From NCBI RefSeq assembly GCF_008042035.1, contig NZ_RDBL01000009.1, positions 351,400-415,399 on the forward strand: a stretch of DNA of 64,000 bases. Direction: 5' to 3'. Source of the stretch: Streptomyces sp. col6 (GTDB taxonomy: Bacteria > Actinomycetota > Actinomycetes > Streptomycetales > Streptomycetaceae). Shown here piece by piece: positions 39,445-48,911 of the stretch. Below the pieces are notes generated by a model that saw only the letters and a program-made list of their open reading frames with translations, was not told the DNA's origin and did not search any database. The translations under genes and the position numbers were made by a program. Numbering within the stretch: the first letter of the stretch is position 1; every line of letters starts with the position of its first letter.

Positions 39445-40125
39445 ATGATGGCGGGCATGCAGCAACCGTCCGCACCCCGCAGAACCCCGGGCCGGCCTCC
39501 CCGCATCTCCCGCGAGGAGATCATCGGGACGGCCCGCCGGATCGTGACCGAGGGAGGCGTGAACCGACTGACCATGCGGCGGCTGGCCGCAGAGGTCGGC
39601 AGTACGCCGATGGCGCTCTACCACCACGTCCGCGACAAGGAGGAACTGCTCGTCCTCCTGCTGGACGACTACGCCTCCCGGACGCTGCGCCGCCCCGAAC
39701 TGCCGGACGACCCCCGGGAGCGGGTCATGGCCGCCGCCACCGCGATCCACGAGGCGCTCGCCGCCTGTCCCTGGATCGTGGAGGTGCTGACCGCCGACGA
39801 TCTGATGTCCACGTCCGCGCTGTGGTTCGTCGAGCAGATCGTCGACGGCCTGATGGAGTGCGGCCTCCCCCTGGACCGGGCCGTACACGGCTACCGCTCT
39901 CTCTGGTACTACACCGCCGGAGAGATCGTGGTCAGAACGACAGCGGCCCGGCGGCGTACGGACGACGACCGTGCGACGTACCGGGAACAGGTCTTCGCCG
40001 ATCTCGACCCGAGCGAACTCCCCCGCTTGGCGCAGGCCGCCGACCGCTGGGCGCCACTGACCGCCGAAGACACCTACCGGGACGGACTCGAAGCCCTGGT
40101 GGACGGCCTTCTCATCAGGCGCTGA
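39445..40125 (+). CDS. TetR family regulator with TetR_C-type ligand domain
   Basis: 226 aa from ATG 39445 (other in-frame starts at 39448 and 39457; GAGGG is very close to the first). The helix-turn-helix at about residues 20-65 reads ISREEIIGTARRIVTEGGVN, LTMRRLAAEVGSTPMALYHH and VRDKEELLVLLLDDY; the 'GS.PMALYHHV.DKEEL' form is typical of regulators related to tetracycline repressor. Divergent from the MFS/cupin genes, which it very likely represses through the palindrome at 39387-39410. A short terminator hairpin follows its stop codon. Confidence 0.92.
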   Translation: MMAGMQQPSAPRRTPGRPPRISREEIIGTARRIVTEGGVNRLTMRRLAAEVGSTPMALYHHVRDKEELLVLLLDDYASRTLRRPELPDDPRERVMAAATAIHEALAACPWIVEVLTADDLMSTSALWFVEQIVDGLMECGLPLDRAVHGYRSLWYYTAGEIVVRTTAARRRTDDDRATYREQVFADLDPSELPRLAQAADRWAPLTAEDTYRDGLEALVDGLLIRR

Positions 40126-40127
40126 CA

Positions 40128-40146
40128 GCATCACCGCCGGTGATGC
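40128..40146 (+). terminator. Short terminator after the TetR gene
   Basis: Inverted repeat GCATCACC (40128-40135) / GGTGATGC (40139-40146) with a 3 nt loop, 2 nt after the stop codon. Confidence 0.65.
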
Positions 40147-40476
40147 GCCTGGCCGGCTCCGCCCACGGGGACGGGTTCTGGTCCACCTTCCGAGGAGTCC
40201 TCATGCTCTGCAACCCGCCAGGTCATTGCCCCGGGCTCACGGCTGAGCTTCTGGCGTCCGTTCGCAGCCGACGATGAGCCGGAGGAAGAACAGGGCTGCA
40301 GCTCGGGCCTGCTCACACGGCCTGGCTACAACGACACCCTTGCTCTCAGGCTGCGAAGACTCCAGCAGAGCTCGTGACCGTCCCGTCAGGACGCCGGCAG
40401 GGCTCGTTCTCGCGGACCGGGGCCCCCGCCCTGGCGACAGGCGCGGGCGCCCCAGCGCACCGGATGGCTGCGTTTG
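40147..40476. other. Intergenic stretch, no gene supported
   Basis: Short overlapping frames only. No motif or credible start was seen. Confidence 0.5.
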
Positions 40477-40830
40477 TCAGCTGAAGATGACGGACCGCAC
40501 CTTCAGCCGCTCTCCGGCGCCACCAGTGAGCGGGCGCAGGCGGAAGGAGTCACCGGAGCAGTCCGGCTCACTGAAGACCGTGGCCCACTTGTCGGTCCGG
40601 TTCTTCGGGGAATGCCCTGCCTCCGGGTTCTCCCGGCCGACGCCGGGAAGGTTCACGCACACGTCGTCGGCGGGGTTGTTCAGGAAGCCCGATGCTTCAT
40701 AGCCCTCGACGGTCAGATAGTCGTAGCGGAACTGCCCCGTGGCGGCGGAAGCCGGGGCGGCTGAGACGGAGACGGCGAGCAGAGCGGCACCAAGAACGCT
40801 GGTGAGGCTGGAACGCAGGCGCATGACCAT
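40477..40830 (-). CDS. Small secreted protein of unknown function
   Basis: 117 aa from the ATG at 40830 (MVMRLRSS; a second ATG at 40824). Signal peptide LTSVLGAALLAVSVSAAPAS with cleavage near ASA-ATG. The mature protein starts TGQFRYDYLTVEGYEASGFL and has two cysteines (DDVCVNLPG; EPDCSGDSFRLRP) likely forming a disulphide, with a C-terminal strand LKVRSVIFS. It resembles small secreted beta-sandwich proteins of Streptomyces, crystallin-like in the Cys/aromatic spacing, but no firm family. Monocistronic. Confidence 0.75.
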   Translation of the reverse strand: MVMRLRSSLTSVLGAALLAVSVSAAPASAATGQFRYDYLTVEGYEASGFLNNPADDVCVNLPGVGRENPEAGHSPKNRTDKWATVFSEPDCSGDSFRLRPLTGGAGERLKVRSVIFS

Positions 40831-40866
40831 GTCTTTCTGCTGACGGAAGGTTACGGCGACGATCAT

Positions 40867-41389
40867 TGCCTCACGGCCGCGCCCATAGCCCCGGACTCAC
40901 TCGCTCGCATGAGGGAGAAACGACCCTGCACCGGCCGGATGCAGTCAACCGGCCCGAACCCGACCACCCGGAATCCGCCGGGCAACGCCCACCGAGCGCG
41001 ACCGCTCCAAGCGATGCGCGCCGAGGATGTCGCCGGCCTCTCCCGTACGAACGCCGGGCCACTGCTCGCTTTCGCCTTGTCCGGAGACGCCCGGCGCACT
41101 GCGGTCTCCGGCGGCCCCGGAGTGGCCCAGGGCGATTCGATTGGATCACTGCTTGCGGAAGGCCTCGATGCCCGCCCGGCAGGTGGCCGCACTGTCGGTG
41201 CGGCCTCGCTTGCTGCGCGAGCAGAAAGCCCGTGGCCTGATGCCTCTCCTGTGCCGGTCTGATGCCCGGGGAAGGCCGCATGTCTTGGACCCAGTCGATG
41301 GCGTCCCCATGGAGGAGGTGCAGGCCACGGACTTCGCCGAGTACCGGCGCAGGAGGCTGCACCCGACACCGGTTCCGACACCCTAAGGA
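40867..41389. other. Decayed intergenic stretch with no assignable gene
   Basis: Several frames have short protein-like pieces, for example on the minus strand IRPRAFCSRSKRGRTDSAAT ending FRKQ near 41146, and on the plus strand PMEEVQATDFAEYRRRRLHP ending near 41386. None has a start, family motif or consistent frame. It is probably residue of old insertions next to the IS5 remnant. Confidence 0.4.
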
Positions 41390-41603
41390 GTCGAACCATG
41401 GCCGCACGACCCGAGGCCGCCTCGAGCCGCTGCTCCCGGACCGGACACCGAAAGGGGCCCCTGCCGGCGAGCCGGACGACAACGCCATCGTCCGGTCCCG
41501 CGGTGGACTGACCACGAAGATCCACCTCGTGTCCGATGCGAGGTGCCGACCTCTGGCCTTCTATCTCACGGCCGGACAAGCTGGTGACGCGAGGAGGAAA
41601 GGC
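41390..41603 (+). pseudogene. IS5-type transposase remnant with internal deletion
   Basis: One frame reads RGRLEPLLPDRTPKGAPAGE, then DDNAIVRSRGGLTTKIHLVS and DARCRPLAFYLTAGQAGDA. The first piece corresponds to the N-terminus of IS5-group transposases ('RLEPLLPDRTPKRGG') and the second to the region around the second catalytic Asp ('SRGGLTTKIHL..D.RCRPLAF.LTAGQAGDA'). The normal ~100 residues between are deleted and the C-terminus is gone. Confidence 0.8.
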
Positions 41604-41770
41604 GACTCCATCAACAAATTCACGAGCTCAAGCTCATGAATCGAGCGGCGTGGCGCATACACTCGTCCACTGTCCGAGGTATTTATAGGTACTTGAAACT
41701 CCACACCCCCGGATCGGTACTAGTTTAATCGGATTTTCCGAGGGCTCTGGCGCACGGTTAGAGGAGATAG

Positions 41771-43318
41771 ATGCGTTACTTTGCCAAGCGAACTACACGC
41801 TTTACCAGGCACTCCGGGCTGGTCGCTGCAGCAGCGTCGGGAGTCGTACTGTCCAGCATGCCTGGCGTTGCATATACCCAAGGTAAGTCTGAGCCTGGGG
41901 CTTCCGGCAGGGGGGTTGGTTCGTATTCGAGGCCATCTGATATTCCTACCGATGGCCTCAAGTATGCTGTAGCTCTGCCTTTTTACCAGAAGAACGGCGC
42001 TTACATTGACACGGTAGCGACACCTCAGAATATCGACAAGGGGGCTACCAATACAGTCGGCCTCACGCAGAGTGTGTCAACGAGCCAGACGCTCCCACAA
42101 GGGGTCAGTGCCAGCTCGAGGAGCACAGTCAGCTCCGTCCTTGGGGTCGTCCTGAAAACGACTGTGGCGAAAATTGCAGCGCAGTACGGCATCGACAAGG
42201 AAGCCGCAGAACAGGCAGTCAATTCTCTACTTGGACTAAACTCGGGCACCGCAAAGAATCCCGAAATCAAGAAAGAAGTCACCTTCACCACCAGCAACAC
42301 GATGACCATTAAGGCCATTACTCAGAGCATTACTGCACGCCCTGTATTCTATAGAGTCAAAACAGTCTCCGATGAATGGATCAAAGATGATCATTCCGGA
42401 GATCTTCAGTTGACGGATCAGAATGTCGTGTCGGACGTCGTCGTGAAAATGGGCTGGCAGCTGGAATGCGGCAAGAAGCTCTGCCAGCCCGGGGTGGACT
42501 ACACGCAGCCCGGAATGGACCTCAAGCCGGCAGACGAGTGGCCCGCCAATGGCCTTGACCTCTCGCCTTCGGGCGCACCGGACAGTTTTGAACCAGGACA
42601 AGAGCATGCCGAAAACGGTGTTCGGTGGACGGGGTCCGGGCCAGCACAATGCAACGTAGAGTCAACCGGGCAGCGTGAGGACGCGGGCGGAGTCCTCAAG
42701 TGGATGCCACTTGCAGTAAAGTGCCCGCGCCCGAAAGAGGGCGACCCCAGAGCTATCGAGATCTATCGATTCACGTACCATGTCGAGGGGATGACCGGCC
42801 CAGGCCCTAATGACTGGGACTCCAACTACGCGAACGGGACGATTGCCGACTCTCCGGATTACCAGAGGCACATTGTTCGCAGTGTGACCGATAGCGAGAT
42901 CATGCGTGAACAGAGGGGGATTCCCGCCGACGGAAAATGGCGCAATTTCGCCCTGGACAATAACCTGACTGTGGGTCTCTGGTATGGCGACCCGAAGTGG
43001 CGTGTCGATATTGTCCCGGTCGAGGGCTACGTGGAGCCAGGGGCTGCGATTGGCCCGGTGATCAATAGGGGCTACATTCAGTTCTCCTACGAATTCACAC
43101 GGCCCGGCGACAAGAACTTTATCCGCGTATACCGCAGCGGTGCCGACATCAACAAGGATTCTTACCTCGCTATGAGGGTCCCCAGCCTCGACGCAGGGCA
43201 GCATACGGTGGTCATGACGGAACCGAGGAGTTGGCCGCAGGGGGAATACACCGTCCATGCGATGACCGAGAAGGACGGGCGTCTGGTGTCGCTGGCCTCC
43301 AGAGACTTCCGGGCTTGA
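41771..43318 (+). CDS. Secreted protein of unknown function, lower GC, probably imported
   Basis: 515 aa from the ATG at 41771, preceded by AGAGGAGAT. A signal peptide (RHSGLVAAAASGVVLSSMPG) ends near AYTQG. The mature protein has three visible parts. Part one has a Ser/Thr-rich amphipathic stretch (VGLTQSVSTSQTLPQGVSAS; VTFTTSNTMTIKAITQSITA, about 95-195), a pattern also seen in beta-barrel pore-forming toxins. A loop part follows with paired cysteines (LECGKKLCQPG). The C-terminal part is beta-rich (YIQFSYEFTRPGDKNFIRVY; QHTVVMTEPRSWPQGEYTVH). Codon usage is clearly less GC-biased than its neighbours, and 130 bp of AT-rich DNA lie upstream (TATTTATAGGTACTTG; TAGTTTAATCGG). Function unknown; the toxin-like resemblance is only suggestive. 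Confidence 0.8.
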   Translation: MRYFAKRTTRFTRHSGLVAAAASGVVLSSMPGVAYTQGKSEPGASGRGVGSYSRPSDIPTDGLKYAVALPFYQKNGAYIDTVATPQNIDKGATNTVGLTQSVSTSQTLPQGVSASSRSTVSSVLGVVLKTTVAKIAAQYGIDKEAAEQAVNSLLGLNSGTAKNPEIKKEVTFTTSNTMTIKAITQSITARPVFYRVKTVSDEWIKDDHSGDLQLTDQNVVSDVVVKMGWQLECGKKLCQPGVDYTQPGMDLKPADEWPANGLDLSPSGAPDSFEPGQEHAENGVRWTGSGPAQCNVESTGQREDAGGVLKWMPLAVKCPRPKEGDPRAIEIYRFTYHVEGMTGPGPNDWDSNYANGTIADSPDYQRHIVRSVTDSEIMREQRGIPADGKWRNFALDNNLTVGLWYGDPKWRVDIVPVEGYVEPGAAIGPVINRGYIQFSYEFTRPGDKNFIRVYRSGADINKDSYLAMRVPSLDAGQHTVVMTEPRSWPQGEYTVHAMTEKDGRLVSLASRDFRA

Positions 43319-44132
43319 TGGCCGAACGGTGAAACACCTGGGCGGGCGCCGACTGGATGCGGATTAGGTTGCGGGCAGCAGTAGCAGTTGGCCGTTCCAG
43401 CGCTCAGGCCGACGGCTTCGACCCCGTTGAGCGCGGTCTTGCGCAGGGTCTGACCGGGAGCAGCATCTTCCTGGACGGTCTCGGCGAACTCCCCGAGAAC
43501 CTAGTCGGCGACGGAGGGGATGGCGGCATCCCTCGGCCATCGGCGTCGATGGCGAGGACGAACGTGATACGCGTGCTGCCGGTGATGGTCGCCCGCGCGT
43601 CGTGCGAGAGGCCCGGTCCTGCCTCTGCGGCCAGTACGGCCACGGCTCCGTTGCGCGGCGTAGATCGGTGGCGCGGCTGACGAGCTCCGTCAGCCAGTCA
43701 CGCTTGCCCCTCCCGCACTTCCCCGTGCCTGGGGTCGCACTCGCCCACGGATCGTCCGACCGGTTTCCAGCACCAGCTCACAGGAGCCGCCCTCGGCTTC
43801 GCCCGCATCGATCCCACCTCACCGGCACAACCCGAGCCCGCACCCGCCACTTCGTAGCACTGTGCCCCGTCGAGCTGACGCGCGACGGGGCACAAGCAGG
43901 AGCCGAATGAACCAACTGCGTCCGGATGATCCGTACCGTCCCCGGCCGGTTGCTCAGCCGGGCTCCGCCTGTTCCGGCCGACCCACCACGCGATCTCTTC
44001 AGTGGGTACCTGGGTGGCTCGCTCCTGCCCTTCGGGGGGAGCGTTCACGAGTGGCGGCGAGGTTACGGTACCGCCGTCCGGAGTGGCCATGCCCGATGGA
44101 CCAGCGCACACCGTGCGCATGCTGCGTCAGCA
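43319..44132. other. Long stretch without an intact gene
   Basis: 814 bp. On the minus strand near 43380-43520 a frame interrupted by TAG reads VLGEFAETVQEDAAPGQTLR and KTALNGVEAVGLSA, which looks like real but decayed coding sequence. Plus-strand text near 43760-43855 (FQHQLTGAALGFARIDPTSP) ends in TAG and may be another 3' fragment. Neither could be assigned to a family. Confidence 0.4.
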
Positions 44133-45143
44133 TCAGTCCTCGGCCTGCATGGCCGGACCCCGCGCGCGCTCAGCGTGGTCAGCACCTGGGGCGGGTGTCC
44201 CGCGGGAAGCCGCTCGGCCATTCCACTCGTCGACAGCGAGGAACAGCACGGCAAACAGAAGAAGTGCCGTGCCGGTGAGTACGGTCGCGTCGAGCCGCTC
44301 GCCGAAGGCCAGAACGCCGATGACCGCCGCGGTGAGCGGCTCCACCAGAGCGACCACGGAAGCGGTGGTCGCCCGTACGACTCCTAGGCCGACGAAGAAC
44401 AAGGTGTACGCCACCGCCGTCGGCACAGCCCCCAGGTAGACGATCAGGCCCACGGTCCGTACCGGACGCTCCAGGTCGGGCAGCAAGCCCTCCAGAAGAG
44501 CCATCGGCAGAAGGCAGACTGTGCCGACCGCAAAGCCGGTCAGCGTGGACTCGAACCCGCCACCGGCGTCCCCTCGACCGGAGGATCGGCCCAGCAAGGT
44601 CACGCCCGCGTAGCCGACCGCGGACAGCAACGCGCATCCAATGCCCAGCAATGGAGCCGAACCGGTAGTCCCGTCTGCGCCGATCGTCAGCAGCATCAGG
44701 CCGACTACGCCGCTCGCCATCGCCGTGTTTCCGGCGGCGCCGGTGCGCTCGCCGAGCGTGAACCGGGCGCCGACGGCGACCAGTACAGGGCCTGAACCCA
44801 GGGTCACCATCGTGGCCACGGTCAACCCGGCCTGCTGCACAGAGGCGAAGTAGGCCGTCTGGTACACCGCCAGCCCGCAGCCTGTGATCACGGTTCGCCG
44901 TGGGTTCGCCGCGAACGTTGTGCGCAGTGCCGGCGCCATCTCCGGCCGCCGGGACCGTCGGACCAGGTGAGCTGCCAGGAGCAGCCCGAGTCCGGTGAGG
45001 AACCGCCAGAAGGAAACGGAGATGGGGCCCATTCCGCCTACGTCATTCAGTTCGGCGGCCACCGCGCCGCCGGTGCCCCAAGCTGTGGCTGCGATCGCGA
45101 CACAGAAAACACCCTGCCGAACAGGCAGGGAAGAGGAATGCAA
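44133..45143 (-). CDS. DMT superfamily (EamA) transporter
   Basis: 336 aa from a TTG start at 45143 with GGAGACC 7-8 nt upstream. About ten hydrophobic helices form two EamA repeats. The first opens GVFCVAIAATAWGTGGAVAA and holds ISVSFWRFLTGLGLLLAAHL; the second opens LLGIGCALLSAVGYAGVTLL and contains AVPTAVAYTLFFVGLGVVRA and ALVEPLTAAVIGVLAFGERL, the last a hallmark of the family (glutamate-proline in TM9). Such proteins export amino acids, nucleosides or drugs. It stands alone. The C-terminal 35 residues are polar and probably cytoplasmic. Confidence 0.9.
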   Translation of the reverse strand: MHSSSLPVRQGVFCVAIAATAWGTGGAVAAELNDVGGMGPISVSFWRFLTGLGLLLAAHLVRRSRRPEMAPALRTTFAANPRRTVITGCGLAVYQTAYFASVQQAGLTVATMVTLGSGPVLVAVGARFTLGERTGAAGNTAMASGVVGLMLLTIGADGTTGSAPLLGIGCALLSAVGYAGVTLLGRSSGRGDAGGGFESTLTGFAVGTVCLLPMALLEGLLPDLERPVRTVGLIVYLGAVPTAVAYTLFFVGLGVVRATTASVVALVEPLTAAVIGVLAFGERLDATVLTGTALLLFAVLFLAVDEWNGRAASRGTPAPGADHAERARGPAMQAED

Positions 45144-45711
45144 CTGAGGTCTCCTCGATTGATTGCCATCACGATGTCCCCGTGGGCAACCTGCGCAGCT
45201 GTCCCGGCACCTCCGGGACAGCTCTGCATGACTGCCCGCCTTATGCGGCGGGCGGCGGAAGTTTCAGAAACAGCTGCATGTGACCACCCTACTCATCAAA
45301 GGGGTGCTGCTTCCGGCCCTCCAGCGACAACGTGCGCATGCACCGGGGTGACTCCGCCAGGACTCGACGGACACGCACAGCACCGCGGCACCAACCGGTC
45401 TGCCTCTGCGGAAACGGCCGTGCTCGGGCTCGGACACGTCCGTGACCTGAGCCGCAGTCGGCCCTGAGGGGCAACTGCGATGCACAGAAAGCGGCAGGTC
45501 CGCGGGCGGCACGGGGAGGCGCGACCGCTCGTCGCTCAGGGAGGTCGGGCCCCGGGATCGTCGGACGGTTCGTGCTCGGTGACAGCCGGCCGGTTTCTCC
45601 GCGGCGGACGCGCCCGGCCTTCCCGTGACCGCCACGGCGGTTAATCGTTTCCCAACCGTACTGGCAGCCGGACCCGCAGAGGCCGACGAACATGGACAGG
45701 ACGGCCAACTC
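45144..45711. other. Intergenic region upstream of the P450 gene
   Basis: About 570 bp between divergent genes, shortened to about 480 bp if the P450 starts at the GTG at 45625. No family-like frame, strong hairpin or palindrome was found. It must contain the promoters of both flanking genes. Confidence 0.45.
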
Positions 45712-47058
45712 ATGCGTGTCGACAGGACGTCCTGCCCCGGTGAACCGCCCGTACCGCCCGGCCCGGAGGTATTCACCCCCTCCCGCGCCCTGCGGTTCTG
45801 GCTCAACCCGGCCAACCTGGCGGCCCGCCTCGACCGGTCCGGCCCGGTCGTCAGGACCAGGACCGGTCCGGCGACCGCCTTCCAGGTCAACGACCCGTCG
45901 CTGCTGCGCAAGGTAGGCAGTGACGAGGACACCTTCCGGTTCTGGGGCCCGGACCCGAGCCTGCGCGACTTCAATGAGAACGGCGTGGTCGGCCTTGAGG
46001 GCGCCGCTCACCGGGAGCGGCGCGCCGTGATGAGGCCCGCGTTCGCCGCGTCCCGGCTCACCGCTCTCGGGCCCAGTGTCCAAGCCTGTACCCGGCGCCT
46101 TCTCGCCGATCTGCCCGCGGACCGGCCGCTCGGCATCCGGGTGGAGATGAGCCGGCTCGCCTGCGGCCTCCTCGTCAGCTGTGTCCTCAACAGCGAGCTC
46201 GATCCCGACACCTTGTCCGGGATCGCGGCCGCCCGTTCCACCCTGTCGGGTGGCACCTTCTGGCGCTACGCGCTCTCACCCTGGCCCTGGGTGCCCGTCC
46301 CCCGGCGCCGCGCCTGCCGCCGCGCGCTGGCAGAACTGGACGAGGCCGTCAGCCAGGTGCGAGCCCGGCACCGGCCCGCCCCGGACGGCCAGGATCTGGT
46401 GTCCCTGCTCGAAGGCGCCGCCGGCGGGAATCCCCACCTGGTGCACCGCGACATCCGTGCCCTGCTGATCGCCGGCATGGAGACCAGCGCGTCCACACTC
46501 GCCTGGGCCTGTTACGAACTGGGCCGCCACCCGCACTACCAGCAAGCGCTCCGGGACGAAGCCGACGCCGCACCCGATCCCAGCCGCCTCCACGCACATC
46601 AGCTTCCGCTCGCGACCGCCTTCGTCCAGGAAGTCACCCGCCTTCACGGCATCCCGTTCCTGGTCCGCCGCACCCGCCACCAGACCCACCAGGGCGGTGT
46701 ACGGATCCCGGCCGGGGCCGTGGTCACCCTGCCGCTGGGGGCCCTGCGCCGGGACAGGAACCGCTACCCTGACCCGGACGTGTTCGACCCGCAGCGCTGG
46801 CACCCAGACGCCGAGCCGAAAGCGGCCCCCGCCGCGCTTCTCGCCTACGGCCTTGGTCCCCGGTACTGCCCCGGCGCGGCCGCGGCCGATGTCATGCTGC
46901 CCGTCGCCCTGGCAACCCTCGCAAGCACGCGCACGCTGCGCCCGGCCCGACCGGGCCGCCGGATCGGCGTGAGCCTTGAACTCACTCCGACACCCAAGGG
47001 CCTGACCATGTACGCCACACCATGCGAACCTCGGCCCACCGGCCCCCCGGGGGTGTGA
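45712..47058 (+). CDS. Cytochrome P450
   Basis: 448 aa from the ATG at 45712; the frame also allows a GTG at 45625 (477 aa), and neither has an ideal ribosome binding site. Haem-thiolate monooxygenase signatures are present: I-helix LLIAGMETSASTLAWACYEL (AGxET oxygen-activation motif), K-helix FVQEVTRLHGIPFLVRRTRH (ExxR), the FDPQRWHPD meander, and the haem loop YGLGPRYCPGAAAADVMLPV with the axial Cys. The N-terminal half is characteristic of bacterial class I P450s (FTPSRALRFWLNP). It has no ferredoxin or other biosynthetic partner next to it. Substrate unknown; supply of electrons must come from elsewhere. Confidence 0.93.
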   Translation: MRVDRTSCPGEPPVPPGPEVFTPSRALRFWLNPANLAARLDRSGPVVRTRTGPATAFQVNDPSLLRKVGSDEDTFRFWGPDPSLRDFNENGVVGLEGAAHRERRAVMRPAFAASRLTALGPSVQACTRRLLADLPADRPLGIRVEMSRLACGLLVSCVLNSELDPDTLSGIAAARSTLSGGTFWRYALSPWPWVPVPRRRACRRALAELDEAVSQVRARHRPAPDGQDLVSLLEGAAGGNPHLVHRDIRALLIAGMETSASTLAWACYELGRHPHYQQALRDEADAAPDPSRLHAHQLPLATAFVQEVTRLHGIPFLVRRTRHQTHQGGVRIPAGAVVTLPLGALRRDRNRYPDPDVFDPQRWHPDAEPKAAPAALLAYGLGPRYCPGAAAADVMLPVALATLASTRTLRPARPGRRIGVSLELTPTPKGLTMYATPCEPRPTGPPGV

Positions 47059-47330
47059 GCGGCAACAGGAACCTGCACCACCAGGAGGTCCCCTCTGCTG
47101 CTTCGTCGGTGCCGGCCGGAATACCGCCCGTATTCGGCCGCCACCTTGCCCTCAGGCGCTGGGCGCCTCGGTCCGGCTGCGGGCACAACGCCGTCGACGC
47201 AGCCCGCAAGGCACGAGAAGTCGTCTCCCAACTCCTCGACGACAACTACGACAACGAGATCGCGCCCCGCCGGTGGGCAATGTGATGATCTACCGGCGAG
47301 GAGTGATCCCGTGCGGTTCCGTACCCGCTC

Positions 47331-48146
47331 TCAGGCAGTGCCGTGCTTGAGGCCCAGGCCGCCACGGAATCCCATGTCGTCAGGCCCCTCGGACACCGAT
47401 GCGTCCGGGCGCCAGCGGTCGACGGGCACTACGCCCGGCTCCAGCAGTTCCAGTCCCGTGAAGAATTCCTCGATCTGCTTCTGTGTGCGCAGCACCACGG
47501 GCTTGGAGACCTTGTTCTGCCGGTAGAAGGCCGATGCCTGCGCTGCCCTGACGGGATCTGCGTCACCGCAGGCATGGGACAACGCGACATACGAGCCGGC
47601 CGGAAGAGCGTCCACGAGGACCTGCAGGACGCCCGCCGGGTCCTCGTCTTCGTCGAGGAAGTGCAGGATCGCGGCCAGTACCAGGCCCACCGGACGTGTC
47701 ATGTCGAGTGTCTCGGTCACCTCAGGCGATTCGAGTACCGCGCGCGGGTCACGCAGGTCGGCCTGCAGGTAGGTCGATCGGCCCTCGGGTGATATCGGGG
47801 TGAGCAGCGCCTCGGCGTGCCGAAGCACCACGGGGTCGTTGTCCACGTAGACGATCCGTGCCGAGGGCACCAAGCCTTGAGCGATCTCGTGCAGGTTGGG
47901 CCGGGTGGGGATGCCAGTGCCGATGTCCAGGAACTGGGTGACACCGCCCTCTTTCACCATGTGCCGTACAGCGCGCGCCATCCATGCCCGGTTCTGCTGC
48001 GCACTGCGCTGGATTTCCGGCCAGCGCTGGGCGATGCCCTCCGCGACGGCTTGGTCCACCGGGTAGTTGTCCTTGCCACCGAGGAGGCTGTCGTAGACCC
48101 GCGCCGGGTGCGGCTTTCCCTGTTCGAACGACCCGTTGGGGAACAC
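47331..48146 (-). CDS. SAM-dependent methyltransferase, DUF574 / Methyltransf_19 type
   Basis: 271 aa from the GTG at 48146, which has GGAG five nt upstream; the longer frame to 48206 lacks a site. Diagnostic start: PHPARVYDSLLGGKDNYPVD, a block found in the large actinomycete DUF574 family, then MARAVRHMVKEGGVTQFLDI with motif I as LDIGTGIPTRPNLHEIAQGL. An acidic strand (VYVDNDPVVLRHAEALLT) and a catalytic-site strand (PVGLVLAAILHFLDEDEDPA) follow. Dozens of paralogues occur per Streptomyces genome; substrates are unknown. Monocistronic. Confidence 0.92.
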   Translation of the reverse strand: MFPNGSFEQGKPHPARVYDSLLGGKDNYPVDQAVAEGIAQRWPEIQRSAQQNRAWMARAVRHMVKEGGVTQFLDIGTGIPTRPNLHEIAQGLVPSARIVYVDNDPVVLRHAEALLTPISPEGRSTYLQADLRDPRAVLESPEVTETLDMTRPVGLVLAAILHFLDEDEDPAGVLQVLVDALPAGSYVALSHACGDADPVRAAQASAFYRQNKVSKPVVLRTQKQIEEFFTGLELLEPGVVPVDRWRPDASVSEGPDDMGFRGGLGLKHGTA

Positions 48147-48249
48147 ACGATCTCCTTCACGCGATGACACGTTTGATTCACACAACAACGCTCTGGCCAG
48201 AGCCATTTGAACATACTGTGTAGTGCGAACCTACCCCTTGCTCCCGGGT

Positions 48250-48736
48250 CACTTCCGCCTCACTCATCACGTCGCAGGGGCGGGCACCTGCCATCACGAC
48301 CGATGCCCTGGGCCATCCGGACGCCAGCACGACCAGCCGGGTCGGCAGCCACTGGGTCTGTGCCCCGATGCGGGGCAGCAGATCGGCGGCGATGTGGCAG
48401 AACGTCGCCGCGGCGAGCTTGGAGTCGGACGAGCCACGGCCGAGCAGCCATCCGTCCGCGATGTCGCCGGAGGCCGGCGGGAAGGACCAGGCGGTCTCGT
48501 CGCCGTACGGGGCCGGTGTCCACGCACGCGTCCAGCGTCCACCAGGGCCCCGGGTGCCCGCCGGGGATCTCCACGAGCAGCCCCACCAGGCGGTCCCTGT
48601 CGTCGTGGAGGCGTCGGTGCGGCAGATCACGGGCGGCGAGCCAGTCCTCCAGCACGGTAAGGACGGGCCCGCAGTCGTCGATCCCGGCCCGGCTCGGGCG
48701 CCGGACCAGCTCCTGGGCCAGCTTGATCACAGACAC
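48250..48736 (-). pseudogene. M20-family peptidase, frameshifted and truncated
   Basis: Starting with GTG at 48736 the frame reads SVIKLAQELVRRPSRAGIDD, CGPVLTVLEDWLAARDLPHR and VGLLVEIPGGHPGPWWTLDA. Near residue 70 a 1-base shift is needed to continue with PYGDETAWSFPPASGDIADG, WLLGRGSSDSKLAAATFCHI and AADLLPRIGAQTQ. The pieces match the N-terminal half of ArgE/DapE/M20 metallopeptidases ('LDxHxD' degenerated to LDACVD, then 'GRGxxDxK', here GRGSSDSK). The gene is cut off before its second metal-ligand region and ends close to the methyltransferase promoter. Confidence 0.7.
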
Positions 48737-48911
48737 CGTATGGGCCTCGGCCGCCTGCTGAAGGTTCTTCCTCGCCGTTCTCCCCACCACGTCGGTTGTG
48801 CCGTACCGGCAGCGCGCGAACGGCCTCGATCGTCTCCACCGACCCTGTAGACGCGCACGCCTCCCGCCCATGGTGGACCAGAGCCACCGCCGACGCCGTC
48901 CAACTCAGGGA

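Noticed and set aside
45289..46083. 264 aa minus frame opposite the P450 start region
   Set aside because: Mirror of the P450 coding sequence; no motifs.
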